Source of the DNA: Lumbricus rubellus
Taxonomy: Eukaryota > Annelida > Clitellata > Crassiclitellata > Lumbricidae
Length of the DNA: 64,000 nt
Assembly (NCBI GenBank): GCA_945859605.1
Contig: OX243824.1
Coordinates: forward strand, 21,016,285 to 21,080,284
Direction of reading: 5' to 3'
The number at the start of each line of letters is the position of its first letter. Position 1 is the stretch's first letter. The position numbers and the translations under genes were made by a program. Positions 10,801-22,600 of this stretch are shown here, in pieces. Under the pieces are notes generated by a model that did no database searches, had not been told where the DNA came from, and saw nothing but the letters and a program-made list of their open reading frames with translations.

Positions 10801-13800
10801 AAATTGAAAGATTTTTGGGCCCGGATGACTAAACAAAGGTCGTCAGAATTTTCGGACGGGAAAATTGAAAGATTTTTTGGTCCAGATGACTAAAAAAGAG
10901 GTCATAAAAATTTTTCGGACGGGAAATTGTGGACATTTTTGAAGATTTGGGCAACTTGGGTTGTCTTGGGTTTTGTTGACCGTCCAACTTGGGTTTTTTC
11001 ATTTTTTAGAGTGGCAACGCTGGTCTCAGGCATTATCAGCTGCTTCATCTGACGCTGTTATGACATAATATGATAATGAAAATTTATTATGCCGCTACAA
11101 TGCCACCATGGAAGTTACCATACTTCATCAATCTGCCAAATTTTCCTAATCATTTCTTCCATCAGGATTTGATTCCACTGCTATTCTTAAAGTTGCGATC
11201 TATTTGCACCATGGGTTAAAATTTTGACTATGGTGTTGTGAAACTTCCTTCCATCAGATATTTACTGTCCAAGGTCAGTTTCTGTTTAACAAGACTGTCC
11301 TGACAAAGATGTTAGCAACACTCCTCATATCTTCAGGCTTGGCGCATTCACACTGGCAGTATGGAGTCTGGAGTTCAAGTGAAGGATTTTGATATGTAGT
11401 GGCTTTCGTTAAATATGTTTATTAATATTTCGGTGCTTTAAAAAATATTGAAATTTGTATTTTCATTTGTGGCTTTTAAAATGCAGATAAACTTTCGAAG
11501 AGAAGGCAGATGACTAATAAAATTCTACATTATATGAACCACATAAAAAGAATCTAACTGTACACACTAGGCTCAACTTATACCAAATGGTCCTGCAATT
11601 TCCTCCCGAAAAAAAGCTGCCAAACTTCTTCCTTTAGGATCGATTCTGCGAACCAGTTGGTCAGCATAAAGGCCCAACGTCAAAGGATGGTAGCCTTGTG
11701 CAGTTCCTACCAAAGCACAAATCAGAAAATGCAATCATTAAGTAATGAGAATTAAGTAGAACATAAGCAGGTCCCTGCAAACATCTCCTGTAAATACCTC
11801 AGCGATTGTTTAGAGCAGTGGTTCCCAACCTTTTTGGATTGTAGGGCCACTTTTTCTAAGTTAGAGGACACAAGGGCCACTTTTACTTAGTTGAAGGACA
11901 TTAGGGGCCACAATGCTAAAATTTAATTAACTAAAAGGAGAAAAAATTGTTATATTTGAATCAAAATAGAATGTTTGATGTTATTTATAGACATCAAAAT
12001 AAAATAAATTGTAATAGAAAATAATTATATGTTTTATCCTATCCATATTGTCAATTTTTTCGTATATTTTGGCAAATTCTTTGAGAGATGAGGGCCATAT
12101 TTTTAGACCTGGAGGGCCACTTTTGGCCCGCGGGCCACGGGTTGGGAACCGCTGGTTTAGAGTCATTTATATTTTACCCCTTATCTGTGTCAAATGCTAA
12201 ATAGAAAGTTAGAAACAATACCTCTATCTCTCTTGAAGAGGTGCTATATAAATCTCTAATCAAACAACTTCTATAACAACACTACCATTAGCACCACTAC
12301 CATATTGCTCAAGGCATCATACCATGGTTGCCACCATGCAAAATTGCTGTGTAAACTGATTGCCAACAAAAGCCAAGAACGGAGTCCAAGAAGACGGGAA
12401 AGCAATTATGATTACAACTACAACAATTACCATAAAGTATACACGCCACCTGGTGTCCAGAAAGGTTTTTCTTTTGCCAGCAATCTTCCCAGCTCTGCGG
12501 GATCGTCTCTCGCCAAGGACAACTTGTGCTTCTCTCGAATTGCCAGCAGGCCAGCCTAAAAACAGAAAATTAACTTTGGTAATTCAACTGAAAGAGAGAA
12601 CATCAATGTGACATTTATAAGCACACAACCGCAAACAAACAAACATTTAATTATATTAAAATATTCAAATTATATTTATATCTACCATGGACTGACTCAA
12701 AGACAACAGCATCTTTTCAGGTTTGCTTGTCTGAGTTATAGACTCATGAAATAGTCTGGATTAAAGTATTGTCTTGGTGGATACTGTCACTACTTTTCAG
12801 CTAAAGCTAGGGAAATGGCTAAATAGCATTCCAAGTCAATATGCATTGGTTGTAACACAGACTAGAAATGCGTCTTCTTAACCACTTGTTTTATGAATGT
12901 AACTGTTAGTCTTGACAATTTAATGAAACGCAGCTAACATATTCTGTGTATTATATGGTAGCTAAAAACGTTTTAGGCACTCCACAAGAATCCCACAGAG
13001 ATTGCAAAGTACTGGAATATTGGATAACTAATCAAAGTGGGAAAATGCTTACCTTTCACAGCTACCTTTCACAAAAATACAAATCTATGTATCCAGTGTC
13101 ATAAAACAAATTTTAACAGACTCCAGGTTTCCGTAATTAATACAGATGTAAGACACAAAAGGCAAAGAAGCAATATGATTTACTAAAATATATTTCTACT
13201 AACTCGATGGCAGAGAAGAGTTTTAACGGTTATGTCTTCTTTGTTGTTTTGTCCAAATTCTGGCCAGTACTTTGCAACTGGTTCATCATAGTTCAGCAAA
13301 CCCCTAGAACACACAAAAATAATATGGCAGCAATTGAGAGCATATCAATTATCAAATCAATTGATCCAAACAAAAGCATCCGTTTGGGTATTTTGCAGCT
13401 GTTGTCACGTGCACTATCTGCCTTCTTGGCTTCAGCAGCGGGCATCTAACTCTCCCTGCAGTCTTCCATCATAATACTTCCATAGATGTCAAGTAAAACC
13501 AATGAATGGGCAAATCTATGATCACAGGTAATCATACTGTGACAAACCATACTGTACTCACCTATCAAACAGATATGCCAGACATATTGCAGCAATCGCC
13601 TTCGTTGAAGAATAAGCCAAAGATGTTGAATCTGCCTTCCTGTAGCGAAGTGTATCGTGATCTGCATAGCCACCCCAAAGATCAACAACCAAATTGCCTT
13701 TGTAGTACACTGAAAATGCTGCACCTTTTTCCTGTCCATTTCTTACATTTTCCCTAAAACAGATCCAATTCAAAACCGGCTCATTAGAAAAACATGTAGA

Positions 13801-14618
13801 TATTGAGTTAGTAGCGAAAGCAAGTTCTGAGAAATCTAAACAACAGAACAAAGAAAAAATTATAAATTTCAGAAATACACTTACTGTATTTTAATTTTTT
13901 TAAACTCTAATTAATCTAGTAGGACAACAAATGCCAATTCTAAAGAACTTTGAAAACAAACATTACGTTTGACGGTAAGTTCACCTGAAAACTTCGGCAA
14001 CCTTTTCAAAGCCAGGCGATACAGATCCCCCGAGGTTTATCCGCCACTTGCGCCCTAAACGACGAAGCAGAAAAAAACGGAACACCACCATACACACTGA
14101 CGTCAGGATCAGTGTACGAAGGCTAAAAAACAGACAAGAAATTGTTGCAATGCAATGTAAAAAAACACTTTAAAATAGATACATACAATCGCATCAAATG
14201 CATACATGATGCAAAGATAATTTAGAAGAGTGCAATATACTACATGTCATACACACGTTAAGGCAAATCCATGAAGGTATGAAGGTGTGCTTTACAGTAT
14301 TAGGTGATGGATATTCCAAAGAGTTTAAATTGTTCTGGGTCAAGAAGTTCTTTAAGTTGTTAACTCAAGTCTCTCTGCAAAACTACACGCATTGTTTTAA
14401 TTCAGTCTCTAAGTTCATTTTAACTGTGACTGCATAACCAAAGAGGTTTCGTTGATCAGTCTCAGGTTGAGCTTTTTATATCAGACCTAAACTTTTCAAT
14501 ATTTAGTGACATCAGATGATGATGACTTGTGCATCAACTAAGAACACAGACATTGGCTCAATTCAAATGGTCATGAATTAATTGTAGTCATCACTATGAG
14601 TCTATGACCATCGTCGGG

Positions 14619-14669
<51 letters not shown>

Positions 14670-14897
14670 GATCACGACCACTATCACTGGCAGAAAGTAA
14701 AATTTGGTGAAATTTGGAGCATGGTCAAAGTAGTGACCTGTACCACATGAGTACCAGGTACCAATGATCATTTATAAGTTTGCTGCGAAAAATAAGAAAA
14801 TCAGCCACAGCTAGGAACCCGACAATGCTTACCTGACATAGTGGGAAAGCGGCGCAAAGAGCAGAACAAAACTCATGCCTTTTACAAAACCAGCCAT
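7704..14897 (-). CDS. beta-lactamase-domain serine hydrolase, copy 1 (complete, nine exons)
   Basis: Nine exons on the minus strand (14833-14897, 13985-14122, 13562-13753, 13204-13303, 12450-12555, 11584-11706, 10273-10472, 8763-9020, 7704-7892) join without a frame break into 456 residues. The product is a class C beta-lactamase/penicillin-binding-protein fold of the kind often named beta-lactamase domain-containing protein 2 in invertebrates. A hydrophobic N-terminal anchor lies at about residues 8-45 and is followed by RRLGRKWR. The catalytic SxxK is S-S-T-K (Ser116, Lys119), the second-motif Tyr is probably Tyr206 in TAQGYH, and the third motif is HWGAGG (401-406). The substrate is unknown; animal members are thought to be peptidase- or esterase-like rather than antibiotic-degrading. 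It is head-to-tail with copy 2 and converges on PKD2. Start chosen: the first ATG before the hydrophobic segment, shared by both copies. This is unrelated to metallo-type LACTB2. Confidence 0.93.
8055..8345 (-). mobile_element. degenerate LINE/SINE 3'-tail repeat in lactamase copy 1 intron 8
   Basis: Contains CTACTCGGAGGAGCTCCC and CCGTTCCAGACCACT, decayed forms of the tail family described at 53095. A run of 13 G follows at 8342. Confidence 0.55.
8763..9020 (-). CDS. lactamase-like copy 1 exon 8
   Basis: 86 codons in phase 0 containing [20 protein letters not shown], a hallmark of this hydrolase family, and VTYGPG. The donor GTACTG after CAAACG is supported by the equivalent GTATTG in copy 2. 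Confidence 0.92.
9281..10042. mobile_element. foldback-like element with inverted minisatellite arms (GACGATTCGTC)
   Basis: The left arm (9285-9512) has about 15 copies of the near-palindrome GGACGATTCGTC separated by 3-5-base spacers. The right arm (9892-10036) is the inverted counterpart with about nine copies. Inside the arms a further inverted repeat pairs 9530-9590 with 9836-9886 (ATGGAAGTCGAATTGATG against its complement). The middle has no coding frame. Spacer order in the right arm mirrors the second half of the left arm. It lies in intron 7 of lactamase copy 1. Target duplications are not clear. Confidence 0.8.
10273..10472 (-). CDS. lactamase-like copy 1 exon 7
   Basis: Begins with [17 protein letters not shown] and ends NLVGNPTDWK before donor GTGAGA. 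It is two codons longer than the matching exon of copy 2; its 3' end is the most divergent part between the copies. Confidence 0.92.
10541..11022 (+). mobile_element. hAT-like element of CAGCGTTGCCA family, copy 1
   Basis: 482 bp with ends CAGCGTTGCCATTCC and AGAGTGGCAACGCTG and a perfect GTCTCAGG duplication (10533-10540, 11023-11030). The interior repeats CTTGGGTTTTTT about ten times, always in the same direction. It lies 68 bases upstream (in gene sense) of lactamase copy 1 exon 7. Confidence 0.92.
11584..11706 (-). CDS. lactamase-like copy 1 exon 6 (GYH motif)
   Basis: Encodes TAQGYHPLTLGLYADQLV, with Tyr206 as the probable second-motif tyrosine, then [14 protein letters not shown]. The donor is GTATAA, used identically in copy 2. 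Confidence 0.92.
11816..12154 (+). mobile_element. hAT-like element, CAGTGGTTCCCAACC family, copy 2
   Basis: 339 bp with a perfect GTTTAGAG duplication (11808-11815, 12155-12162). The interior repeats GGGCCAC(TTTT). In lactamase copy 1 intron 5. Confidence 0.93.
12225..12265 (+). mobile_element. LINE/SINE tail remnant
   Basis: CTTGAAGAGGTGCTATATAAATC, followed by TCTAATCAAAC; only the last 40 bases of the repeat remain. Confidence 0.6.
12450..12555 (-). CDS. lactamase-like copy 1 exon 5
   Basis: Encodes AGLLAIREKHKLSLAR and EKPFWTPG. The donor GTGGCG was preferred over a GTAATT 20 bases downstream because only it restores the family motif PFWTPGTAQGYH with exon 6. Confidence 0.9.
13204..13303 (-). 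CDS. lactamase-like copy 1 exon 4
   Basis: Encodes [16 protein letters not shown] and [10 protein letters not shown], the conserved stretch after the SxxK helix. The donor is GTTAGT directly after CATCGA. Confidence 0.93.
13562..13753 (-). CDS. lactamase-like copy 1 exon 3 (SxxK)
   Basis: 63 codons plus split codons at both ends. It carries [14 protein letters not shown] and the active-site YSSTKAIAA (Ser116/Lys119). Confidence 0.95.
13985..14122 (-). CDS. lactamase-like copy 1 exon 2
   Basis: Encodes the rest of the hydrophobic anchor ([17 protein letters not shown]) and the basic RRLGRKWR, then the start of the catalytic domain ([10 protein letters not shown]). Borders are TTTTTTAG and GTGAAC; it contains a TGACGTCA word at 14098-14105. 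Confidence 0.92.
14620..14669. repeat. ATC trinucleotide repeat
   Basis: Sixteen ATC/TCA units in intron 1 of lactamase copy 1. The matching intron of copy 2 has only a short, impure tract (24470-24506). Confidence 0.92.
14833..14897 (-). CDS. lactamase-like copy 1 exon 1 (start, membrane anchor)
   Basis: ATG at 14897 down to 14895 opens MAGFVKGMSFVLLFAPL; donor CAG/GTAAGC. It is 21 codons plus two bases, the same length as in copy 2. Confidence 0.88.
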
Positions 14898-15070
14898 AGT
14901 TAGTTCCTTGACTAAGCGTTCACTGATGCTCGAATTAAGGAAATGTGTATTTTATCATCTCCGATAACGCGTTAGTTACCACTTTTTGAACTAAGAAACC
15001 GTATCTTTAATAATTAAAAACACACGCCTATATTTTGACCTGACCTAGTTATCTTGTGCAGAGGCCAAGG
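14898..15070 (-). promoter_or_regulatory. upstream region of lactamase copy 1 (uninterrupted duplicate)
   Basis: This is the empty-site counterpart of the copy 2 promoter, running without a break from AACTAAGCGTTCA to TTGACCTGACCTA. The sequence kept between duplicates probably includes the promoter. Confidence 0.45.
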
Positions 15071-16477
15071 CACTCTCGGATTTCTGTAAACACGGGGGCT
15101 TGCTCAGAGAAATCTGACGCATTGAAAAAACTTAATAGAACTGAGGTTTGAGTGGTTCGCAAAAATACGATAAGCCTATCTGTTAAAAAAAGTATAAAAA
15201 CATTCTTACTGATGCATTAGATTGCTGATCTTCAATTACACTACCAGGTGTGCCAATGATAATTGATAAAAGCTAGCATACAAGCGTTTGTATGCACAAT
15301 GGGTATGCTAATATGTAGGGCCTATAATGTATGTAGGCTGTAGCCGCTGTAGCCCAAGTAAACCTGTTTATTTCTGTATGTAGGCCAGGGTGAGAATTGC
15401 CGGGGGTTCAACCCCCCAGTCTTTCTTAGAGCCCCATGTTAAAGTATGTTTGTTACCCCCCAATTCCAAGGGAATAATGGTCCAACCCCCCTCCAGTTAT
15501 TTTTCCACAATTCTCATACTGATGTAGGCTAGTCTATTATGGTCTAGAATGCAAGAATAATTAATTACATGTATGTTTGAATAGTTTATTTGTAGAAGCA
15601 CGCGCATGTAGCTATGTCAGAGCTGGATAATGAATTTTGATCAGATTCATGTGAATTTGAGTGCAGAGGACATAATGTCTTGTCTTGTTGCTCTTAAGCA
15701 CATGGACCTTCATATAGTCCAGAGAGGAAAAGAAACTTTGAAGCCAGAAGCCCTTATAAGCACTAGTATAGTTAACCAAGTGAATGCAGGGCTGTTCGAC
15801 ATATCTTAGATTTTTTTAATTATTCCAAGAATCGTCTCGAGTTAGAAGAATGTTTCTCTTGAAGATAGACATAGACATTTTTTATTGTTCCTAATTCAGT
15901 TATACATACATACTTAACTAAGCATAAACATTTCATTTCATTTTTCATTTATTGAACCCAAGAAAAAACATTTACTTCTAACAGTGTCCACTTCAGCCGT
16001 CAATCCCACTTTGTACAATAAGTTACTCAACAGTTAAAAACATTTAACACAAAGAAAACCTATTAAAATAAATTTAATATAAAATAACGCCTCAACAGAA
16101 GGAAACTACTTTGAGGCCATGACAGCAGATTAAAAGCTTTACTCTATATTGGAAAATGCACAAAAATAATACTCGGTATTGGAATTCAGCAATACAGCAT
16201 TCAACTTAAATATAAGAATCCTCCCAATTGTCTTCTTTCGATCACCCTATCCCACACCCTTCCAGGTGTCCCTTCCAGGTGTCCTGTATGGATGATCTCA
16301 AAGAATAAATGGCTGCTCTAATGAAAACCAGTCATAACTCTGGTGAAAAGTTCAGGAAACTAGACATCAGACCACAGCAACATTAACAAAACTCATACTT
16401 AAAACACAAAACAGAAATCTCCCTATGATATTTTTAGTTACCGGTATATTCAATTAATACATGTCACGTAAGTCTTG
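15071..16477. other. spacer between the two lactamase genes
   Basis: Apart from the small MITE at 15386-15521 nothing is recognised. The last 400 bp are the duplicated 3' flank of copy 2. Confidence 0.5.
15386..15521. mobile_element. short hAT-like MITE (CAGGGTGAGAATTG ends)
   Basis: 136 bp with ends CAGGGTGAGAATTG and CAATTCTCATACTG and a perfect ATGTAGGC duplication (15378-15385, 15522-15529). The interior has runs of C and G. Confidence 0.88.
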
Positions 16478-16666
16478 TTATTTGGTCTTTTCTAGTTCGT
16501 TTAAACATTTGTATAGCGCCTTTTCTAGCGCTGCATAACGATGGTCAACAACGAATCCGTGCAGAGCGTTGCGGAAGTTGGTGAGATAAGCCCATCCGAC
16601 CTGTTGTTCAGCATCACAGAACGCCATCTGTCCACCAGCGCCCCAGTGACCGAACACTTGATGCGG
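16478..16666 (-). CDS. lactamase-like copy 2 exon 9 (HxG motif, stop)
   Basis: 189 nt including [21 protein letters not shown] matches copy 1; the last 21 residues are identical in both copies. Confidence 0.95.
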   Translation of the reverse strand, partial: PHQVFGHWGAGGQMAFCDAEQQVGWAYLTNFRNALHGFVVDHRYAALEKALYKCLNELEKTK

Positions 16667-19600
16667 CTGAAATAAATGTATGATACTGCGCTTAGACTTA
16701 AGCTCAACAAGTACACTCAATAAATTTTTTTAGAAAACTACACAACATAATAATTGCCAGGTTACAATTTTTTAATCCCTTTTGACTGATGAAAACCTGA
16801 TTCTGAGCCGGAGATTGTAGTTAAACAGATATCTTAAAGTTAGAAATGATACAATAAAAATTTATGAAAATTAATTAAAACAAATTATGGAAATATTACA
16901 CTACACCTCACATGTACATGTTCCTCTAATTTATTTATAGTTTTCCACTTTTGGATAGTTATATATAACCAGGGCTGGGTCTTTTCAAGTACCTCTTTAG
17001 ACAGCCACAAATTGAGCACTTTTGCATGGTTCTGAAAACGCTCTACATAAATGCTCAGATTTATATACACAAAGTATACAAATTGCAATACACATAACCA
17101 GCATTATGGAAAGAAATGCTTTTTCAATACCATTTGACAATTGTGTTCTATAGTGTGCAGCAACGTTCCTGGTCCATACGTGAGCCTACGAAGCACAACG
17201 CGATCGAATTCACTCGTCAGCGGGGTACGAAGATGCTGTATCGCCTCTGAAGACAACAGAGTCTCTTGACCAAGCTTTCCCCCATTGGCCAAGATGCCCA
17301 TCAGTTTGGCCAGAGCTCTTGCTGTTCCAACTCCATGTGATGCAGGACACTCTATCTCTCGGAATTCTGGATCATTCAATCTTTCAGGCTAGAACATTTA
17401 ATGTGAATTCAAATTTTTTAAAGACATCTAAACTTTGTGGACAATTAATCTTTTACCCGTTTGCCTCGAGAATATCCACTGAAAACGGACTTAAAATTTA
17501 AAAATGAACGGGTAAAGGGCTAACAATGTAATGACTTTTTGCTTATAACAGATACATTCCTGAGACACAGTTGGACAATTCACAATTTGCGAAAGACACA
17601 ATCCTCAATAATGTCAAAAAAGTGCATGCAGCTAATTGTCCACAAATGTTTTCATCTACTAAGGGATTGAACTTAATCGCACAGAGCTTTAAGGTGAAGA
17701 ATGGGCAAAGGAATGATCACACACGGCTCACTCACAGAACTTCTGCATTTGTTCAGCCTCAACTGAATTTTGAGGAAAAGTTACGGTTAATTTATGCTTT
17801 TGAGTATTAAAATAAATTCCGTATGTCATAATTAATCTTAATTTCTCCATCTTTCCTGGCTCTCAAGTAATAGGTGTCTGTAGAAATATTCCAGCAAGTT
17901 TAATTTAGATATTTAATGATTATTACAAGAGCTCACTCACTATCAAGTCAGGTGGAAATAAGTTGCGAAGATAGACATTCTTGAACTTGAAGATTGAATA
18001 CAAAAGAAGCATGCCAAACTTTATTGCAACAGGCAACGCTGTTGTGAAGAAATGAGTCCAGCCAAAGAAAGCGCGTGTCTCTCGACATGCCCGATGGAAC
18101 TGTTCCTTTGGCTCACCAATGACAAAGTCGATGTCTGAAACATAAACGCAGTTCTCATAATTTTCCAAGCACATGTCTCGGCTCAAGCTTCCTGATATAT
18201 ACTGACTTTCATAACAGGCAGGACTGAAAGTGCTTTGAAAAGAAGCTGGGTCCGAGTTTCTTGGACAAAATTGCATCTACAATGTAATTGTGAAAGCTTT
18301 CACACTTCGGTTTTCATTGATATGTCAAATTTTCATAATCTAATTAATTTTCATTGTCTTTTTGTCAATTCCGCTGTCATTCTGAAACTTTTGATCTCGC
18401 TGTCATATATGGATTAAGACTTCGACTGTTTTAAATTAGGCTGCTCATTATTGCGAGTCTTTCTTCCATCAGATATTTACTGGAGCTCAAATATAGCATG
18501 TTGCTCTTGAGTGGTTTCAGTCAAAATGTTACATGTTAATATATCAGTTTCTCCATGTCTAAAAAAAGAATGCATGAAATTTAAAAGATTTCATATGCTG
18601 CATTATTAAATGCAGATGCACTTTCAAAGAGAAGGCAGATGGTTGATACAATACTAAATAAACAGAATAAAAGTATCTAATTGTACACACTAGGCTCAAC
18701 TTATACCAAATGGTTCTGCAATTTCCTCTTGAAAAAACGCCCCCAAACTTCTTCCTTTAGGATCGATTCTGCGAAGCAGCTGGTCAGCATAAAGGCCAAA
18801 GGTCAAAGCATGGTAGCCTTGTGCAGTCCCTGTCAAAGAACAAATCAGAAAATGCAATTAAGTCATGAGAATTCTAGCAAAGCATAAACACGTTGCTCTC
18901 ACACCCTAGTCAATGTCCACACTGCTTGAGGAGAAGTACACAAGTTTAACACACAGCATGCATGTGGGGTAGGCCATTTCAAAAATGCATGGGAGAAAAA
19001 TATTTTTAAAAATTACATGGTGCCCCCCCTCCTATGTTGTTTCTAATGGCAAAATATGATTGTATACCAAATTTTAGGTCATTTCGTGGTGTTTTGACCC
19101 CCGCCCACCACGATCAACTGATTTAGTTGATAAATCATTGTTTTCCTACACTATAATCATGACAAAAATGTTGTAATAGGCTATAAAGACAGTTTTTATA
19201 CAGAGAAGACAAACTACATATAATTATAGTAGTTTGGTAATAGTGTACACTTTGTATGTCATATCACTTTACTAGATTAAAGGTTTTATGGAGGAGAAGG
19301 TTAATTTCTTTAATGTATCTTTTTGAAAGTTGGGAATTTCTTTGCGTTGATAATCGATCATTTTCAATAGGCCTACAACTGTTTTTGTGTTTCATCATTG
19401 GTAACACTATAGTTCAGAAGTCTTGGATAAGTTTCACAGCCCATTCCGACAGATCATTCATCACTTTGACATGCCGCACACATGGATGGATACAGAAATT
19501 TTCGAGGGGAGCCAGATTTTGTTGACCTTAGGTCGGAAAAATTTTCGTTGATCATTGACACAAAAAAACTTATGATCTTTTTTACGTTATTTGGTCGAAA

Positions 19601-22600
19601 TGTCTTGAAATACCAAATTTTCCTGCCAAAATAGCTGATGACCTTTTTTAGTCACTTAATCAATCAACTGCCTTGAACACAGGGCCGGCCTTAGCTATAG
19701 GCAAAGTAGGCAGTTGCCTAGGGCGCCGAGGTCTTGGAGGGGCGCCGCGGCACCGGCGAATTTATTTTTTTATACTAGGCTATATTCTTTTAAACTCAAG
19801 ACTTTCGCCAATGGAAAGAATTTAAAATAATTATTGATTCATTGCACCTGTTTAGGCTTGCCTAATTCAATTTCAAGGACTGCGCAAATTTTATATCGAC
19901 AAATAAAATTCGATTTTTAACGACATTCCGTACTCTTTGCTTTAGGAGACAGAAGTTAGAATACGCGACGCTCAATTTCGATAGTAAAGATGTTGCAAGA
20001 AATTAAATGTATGAAATGGGAGAGGGCCTTGCTGAGTATGAAGATGAGATTACAGCATTACCGCCTGCCCTTTATTTGAATTCAAATAACTATTCTAGTA
20101 GGAACGACGATGAAGAAAGGGCAGTAGCTGACGCTGGACCGACCTTAGGCATAGGAAAAGCAAGCAGTTGCATGGGGCGCCAAGTTCTAGGGGGCGCCAT
20201 TTCCATCAAAGAGGGCTCCATTTCCACAAGTCTCAAAATTGAATGTTATCCAGCCTTCAGTGTACTAATAAAGAAATTATAATGAATTACTCAGTTGAGC
20301 GTAGGCCTATTATACAAGGCCGTAGTTAGGGGGATATTTTGGGTGTTTGGACACCCACGAAATGAAATAATGTAAAAATGAAATAATTATGAATTTGCTA
20401 GCACAAATCATGACAGTGTGTACTGTGTCATGTAATTTTGAGCAGAAAATAGTGGAAAATCGCGGAAAATAGTGTTTTTGGACGTCAGAAAATTTGACGA
20501 ATAACAAAAATCGTAAGAAAATTTTGCCCAAAAAAGTCGGCCGTAGCGTGTACGCACCTCAAAAGTTCACGGTCAAGAAAACATCCCCCGAAATAAAATC
20601 CTGGCTACGTCCTTTTTGTGAGCGTATACCGGCTCTGGCTAATTCATCTTTAGATTCTGACGTGGGCTGAACAATTGTGTGGGAATCTAAGGGCACCAAA
20701 TGCAGGTCTATGCCTGCATGGGGCGCAAAATGTATGCCTTGCCTAGGGCGCCATTTGGGCTAAGGCCGGCCCTGCTTGAACATGTATCTTTTTCCAAGCC
20801 AATGTTACAATGATCATCTGTTTTTAGTCATATAATACTTTTGTCTTTGTCCGCTCCATTGATCAAAAACTTCTTGACACCTGATGGGGGCGGACGTCCT
20901 ATGGACATTTCTGAATTCTGATGGGGCATGGCCGGATTGGCCCTGGATCCGCCCCTGGCTGCACATATGTCTCAGTTTCTTGGTAATTGGGATCATTATG
21001 CCATTCGCTAACACATTTTCCTAGCCAGTCGGCACCAATTCCTCTGCTGTGAAGCAAGAACCAGGATTAAGACCCAATAAGGGATGATAGCTCTTTTAAA
21101 TTGTGACTCAGAAGAGGAAAAGCTGGATGGCCTCTTTCAAACTCTCTTTGTCTAGGAATTCGGAGCAATGTTCGAACAATCTGCTGTCGTTCTGAATAGG
21201 AAAGTGTGTTTCAAAGTAGAGAGAACACAGCACATTCCTCAGTTAATAGGTATCATAAGTGCTTTTCCATGGCTTTTATGTCTGCATTTGCAACTTGTGG
21301 ATCATGCTTGCAATACTTGTTCAAGTCATGCCATAGCTTGAGATCATTATAGGCTACGCTGTATCGGCCTCAATGGATGAAGAGAGTCGGTTTCCAACGC
21401 AGAATAGGCACTTCTCTAGATATCATATTTTCTTAGTATTGCCTACAGGGCGGTTTGGTATGGATTAAATTGGAGGAACTACTTCCTAAGGTGGTACTTT
21501 CTCCATATTTTCACTCCTTGCCGCCATGGTTAGTTGATTACAACCTAATAAAGATAATGCAAAAAGTTTACAATTTTCTACCATGTTGTCAATGTCCGTT
21601 TTGAACATAAAACTACTTTTGAGGTGGGCGGGGGTCAAAACATGGCCTACAGACCTGAAAATTTGCAGGCAATTATGTTTCAGTAATAGAAACAATATGG
21701 CAGGGGGGCACAAGTAACATTCTAACAAAAAATTTTTTGAAATGGCCTAATGTGGGGTGCGGTGGTGTAGTTGGTATGTTCGTCACCTTGCAACCGAAGG
21801 TTTGCAGGTTCGAATCCACCTCAAGTCACCGCGTAGGGACCTTGGGCAAGTCCTTCACTCGCAACTGCTCAGTGCTTCGGCATGAAACTCCGATGCAGTG
21901 TCCGCTCTGCATTCGGGAGCGATCCTGAGTTGAGAGCTTGAAGGGGCGCTATAACAAGTGCACATACTAATATACAAAGAAATGCATAAATTTTCGGGAC
22001 ACAAGACAAGTCACTTCTAGGTCCATGCGGTATCTAAAAAATAAAGGCACGTCTTAGGGTGGTCCTGTGAAGCATCGAAACAACTGAAGCTTTCCTGTTT
22101 TGATTATCCTCAGGACAACCCAATACCTTAAATTACCAAAGCACCAAAATCATGCGCCATGATACTCAAGGCATCGGGGCACCAGCTTACTAACAAGTGC
22201 TGCGTCTAATCTAATCTAATCTAATCTAATCACTTCTATGAGTCACAGTCATAATTCTCAAGTCACCAGATCATGGTTGATACTAAGCCAAATCAATGTG
22301 CCAGCCAAAAAGTTCAAGGTGAGCCCTGACGAAAGCAAGAACTGAGTCCAAGAAGACAGGAAACAATTACGATTACAACTACAATTACCATAAAGAAAAC
22401 ATGCCACCTGGTGTCCAGAAGGGTTCTTGTTTAGCGAGCAATCTTCCCAGCTCTGCAGGATCATCTTTGGCAAGGGATAACTTGTACTTATCCCGTATTG
22501 ACAGTAGGCCAGCCTGAAAATAAAAAATAACTGAAGCTATTTAACTGAAAGAAGAAGCGACATCAAATGCCACAAGAACACACTCGCTATCAAACATTTA

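Larger units (their letters stand above)
18970..21749. mobile_element. 2.8-kb element with about 150-bp terminal inverted repeats
   Basis: Starts TAGGCCATTTCAAAAA and ends with its complement, and similarity between the two ends continues inward for about 150 bp (GTTTTGACCCCCGCCCACC is shared). The flanking octamer ATGTGGGG is duplicated (18962-18969, 21750-21757). The right copy is also the head of a SINE, so this element jumped into the SINE 5' end. A second element (19680-20774) is nested inside. No transposase is recognisable, so it is non-autonomous or gutted. Confidence 0.85.

Noticed and set aside
12426..12449. Alternative donor GTAATT giving a longer lactamase exon 5 (GGVYTL ending).
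   Set aside because: It breaks the phase with exon 6 and destroys the family motif PFWTPGTAQGYH; both copies support the earlier donor.
20007..20282. A 91-codon frame inside the nested hAT element as transposase remains.
   Set aside because: No hAT dimerisation or zinc-finger motif, and its second half is terminal-repeat-like sequence.
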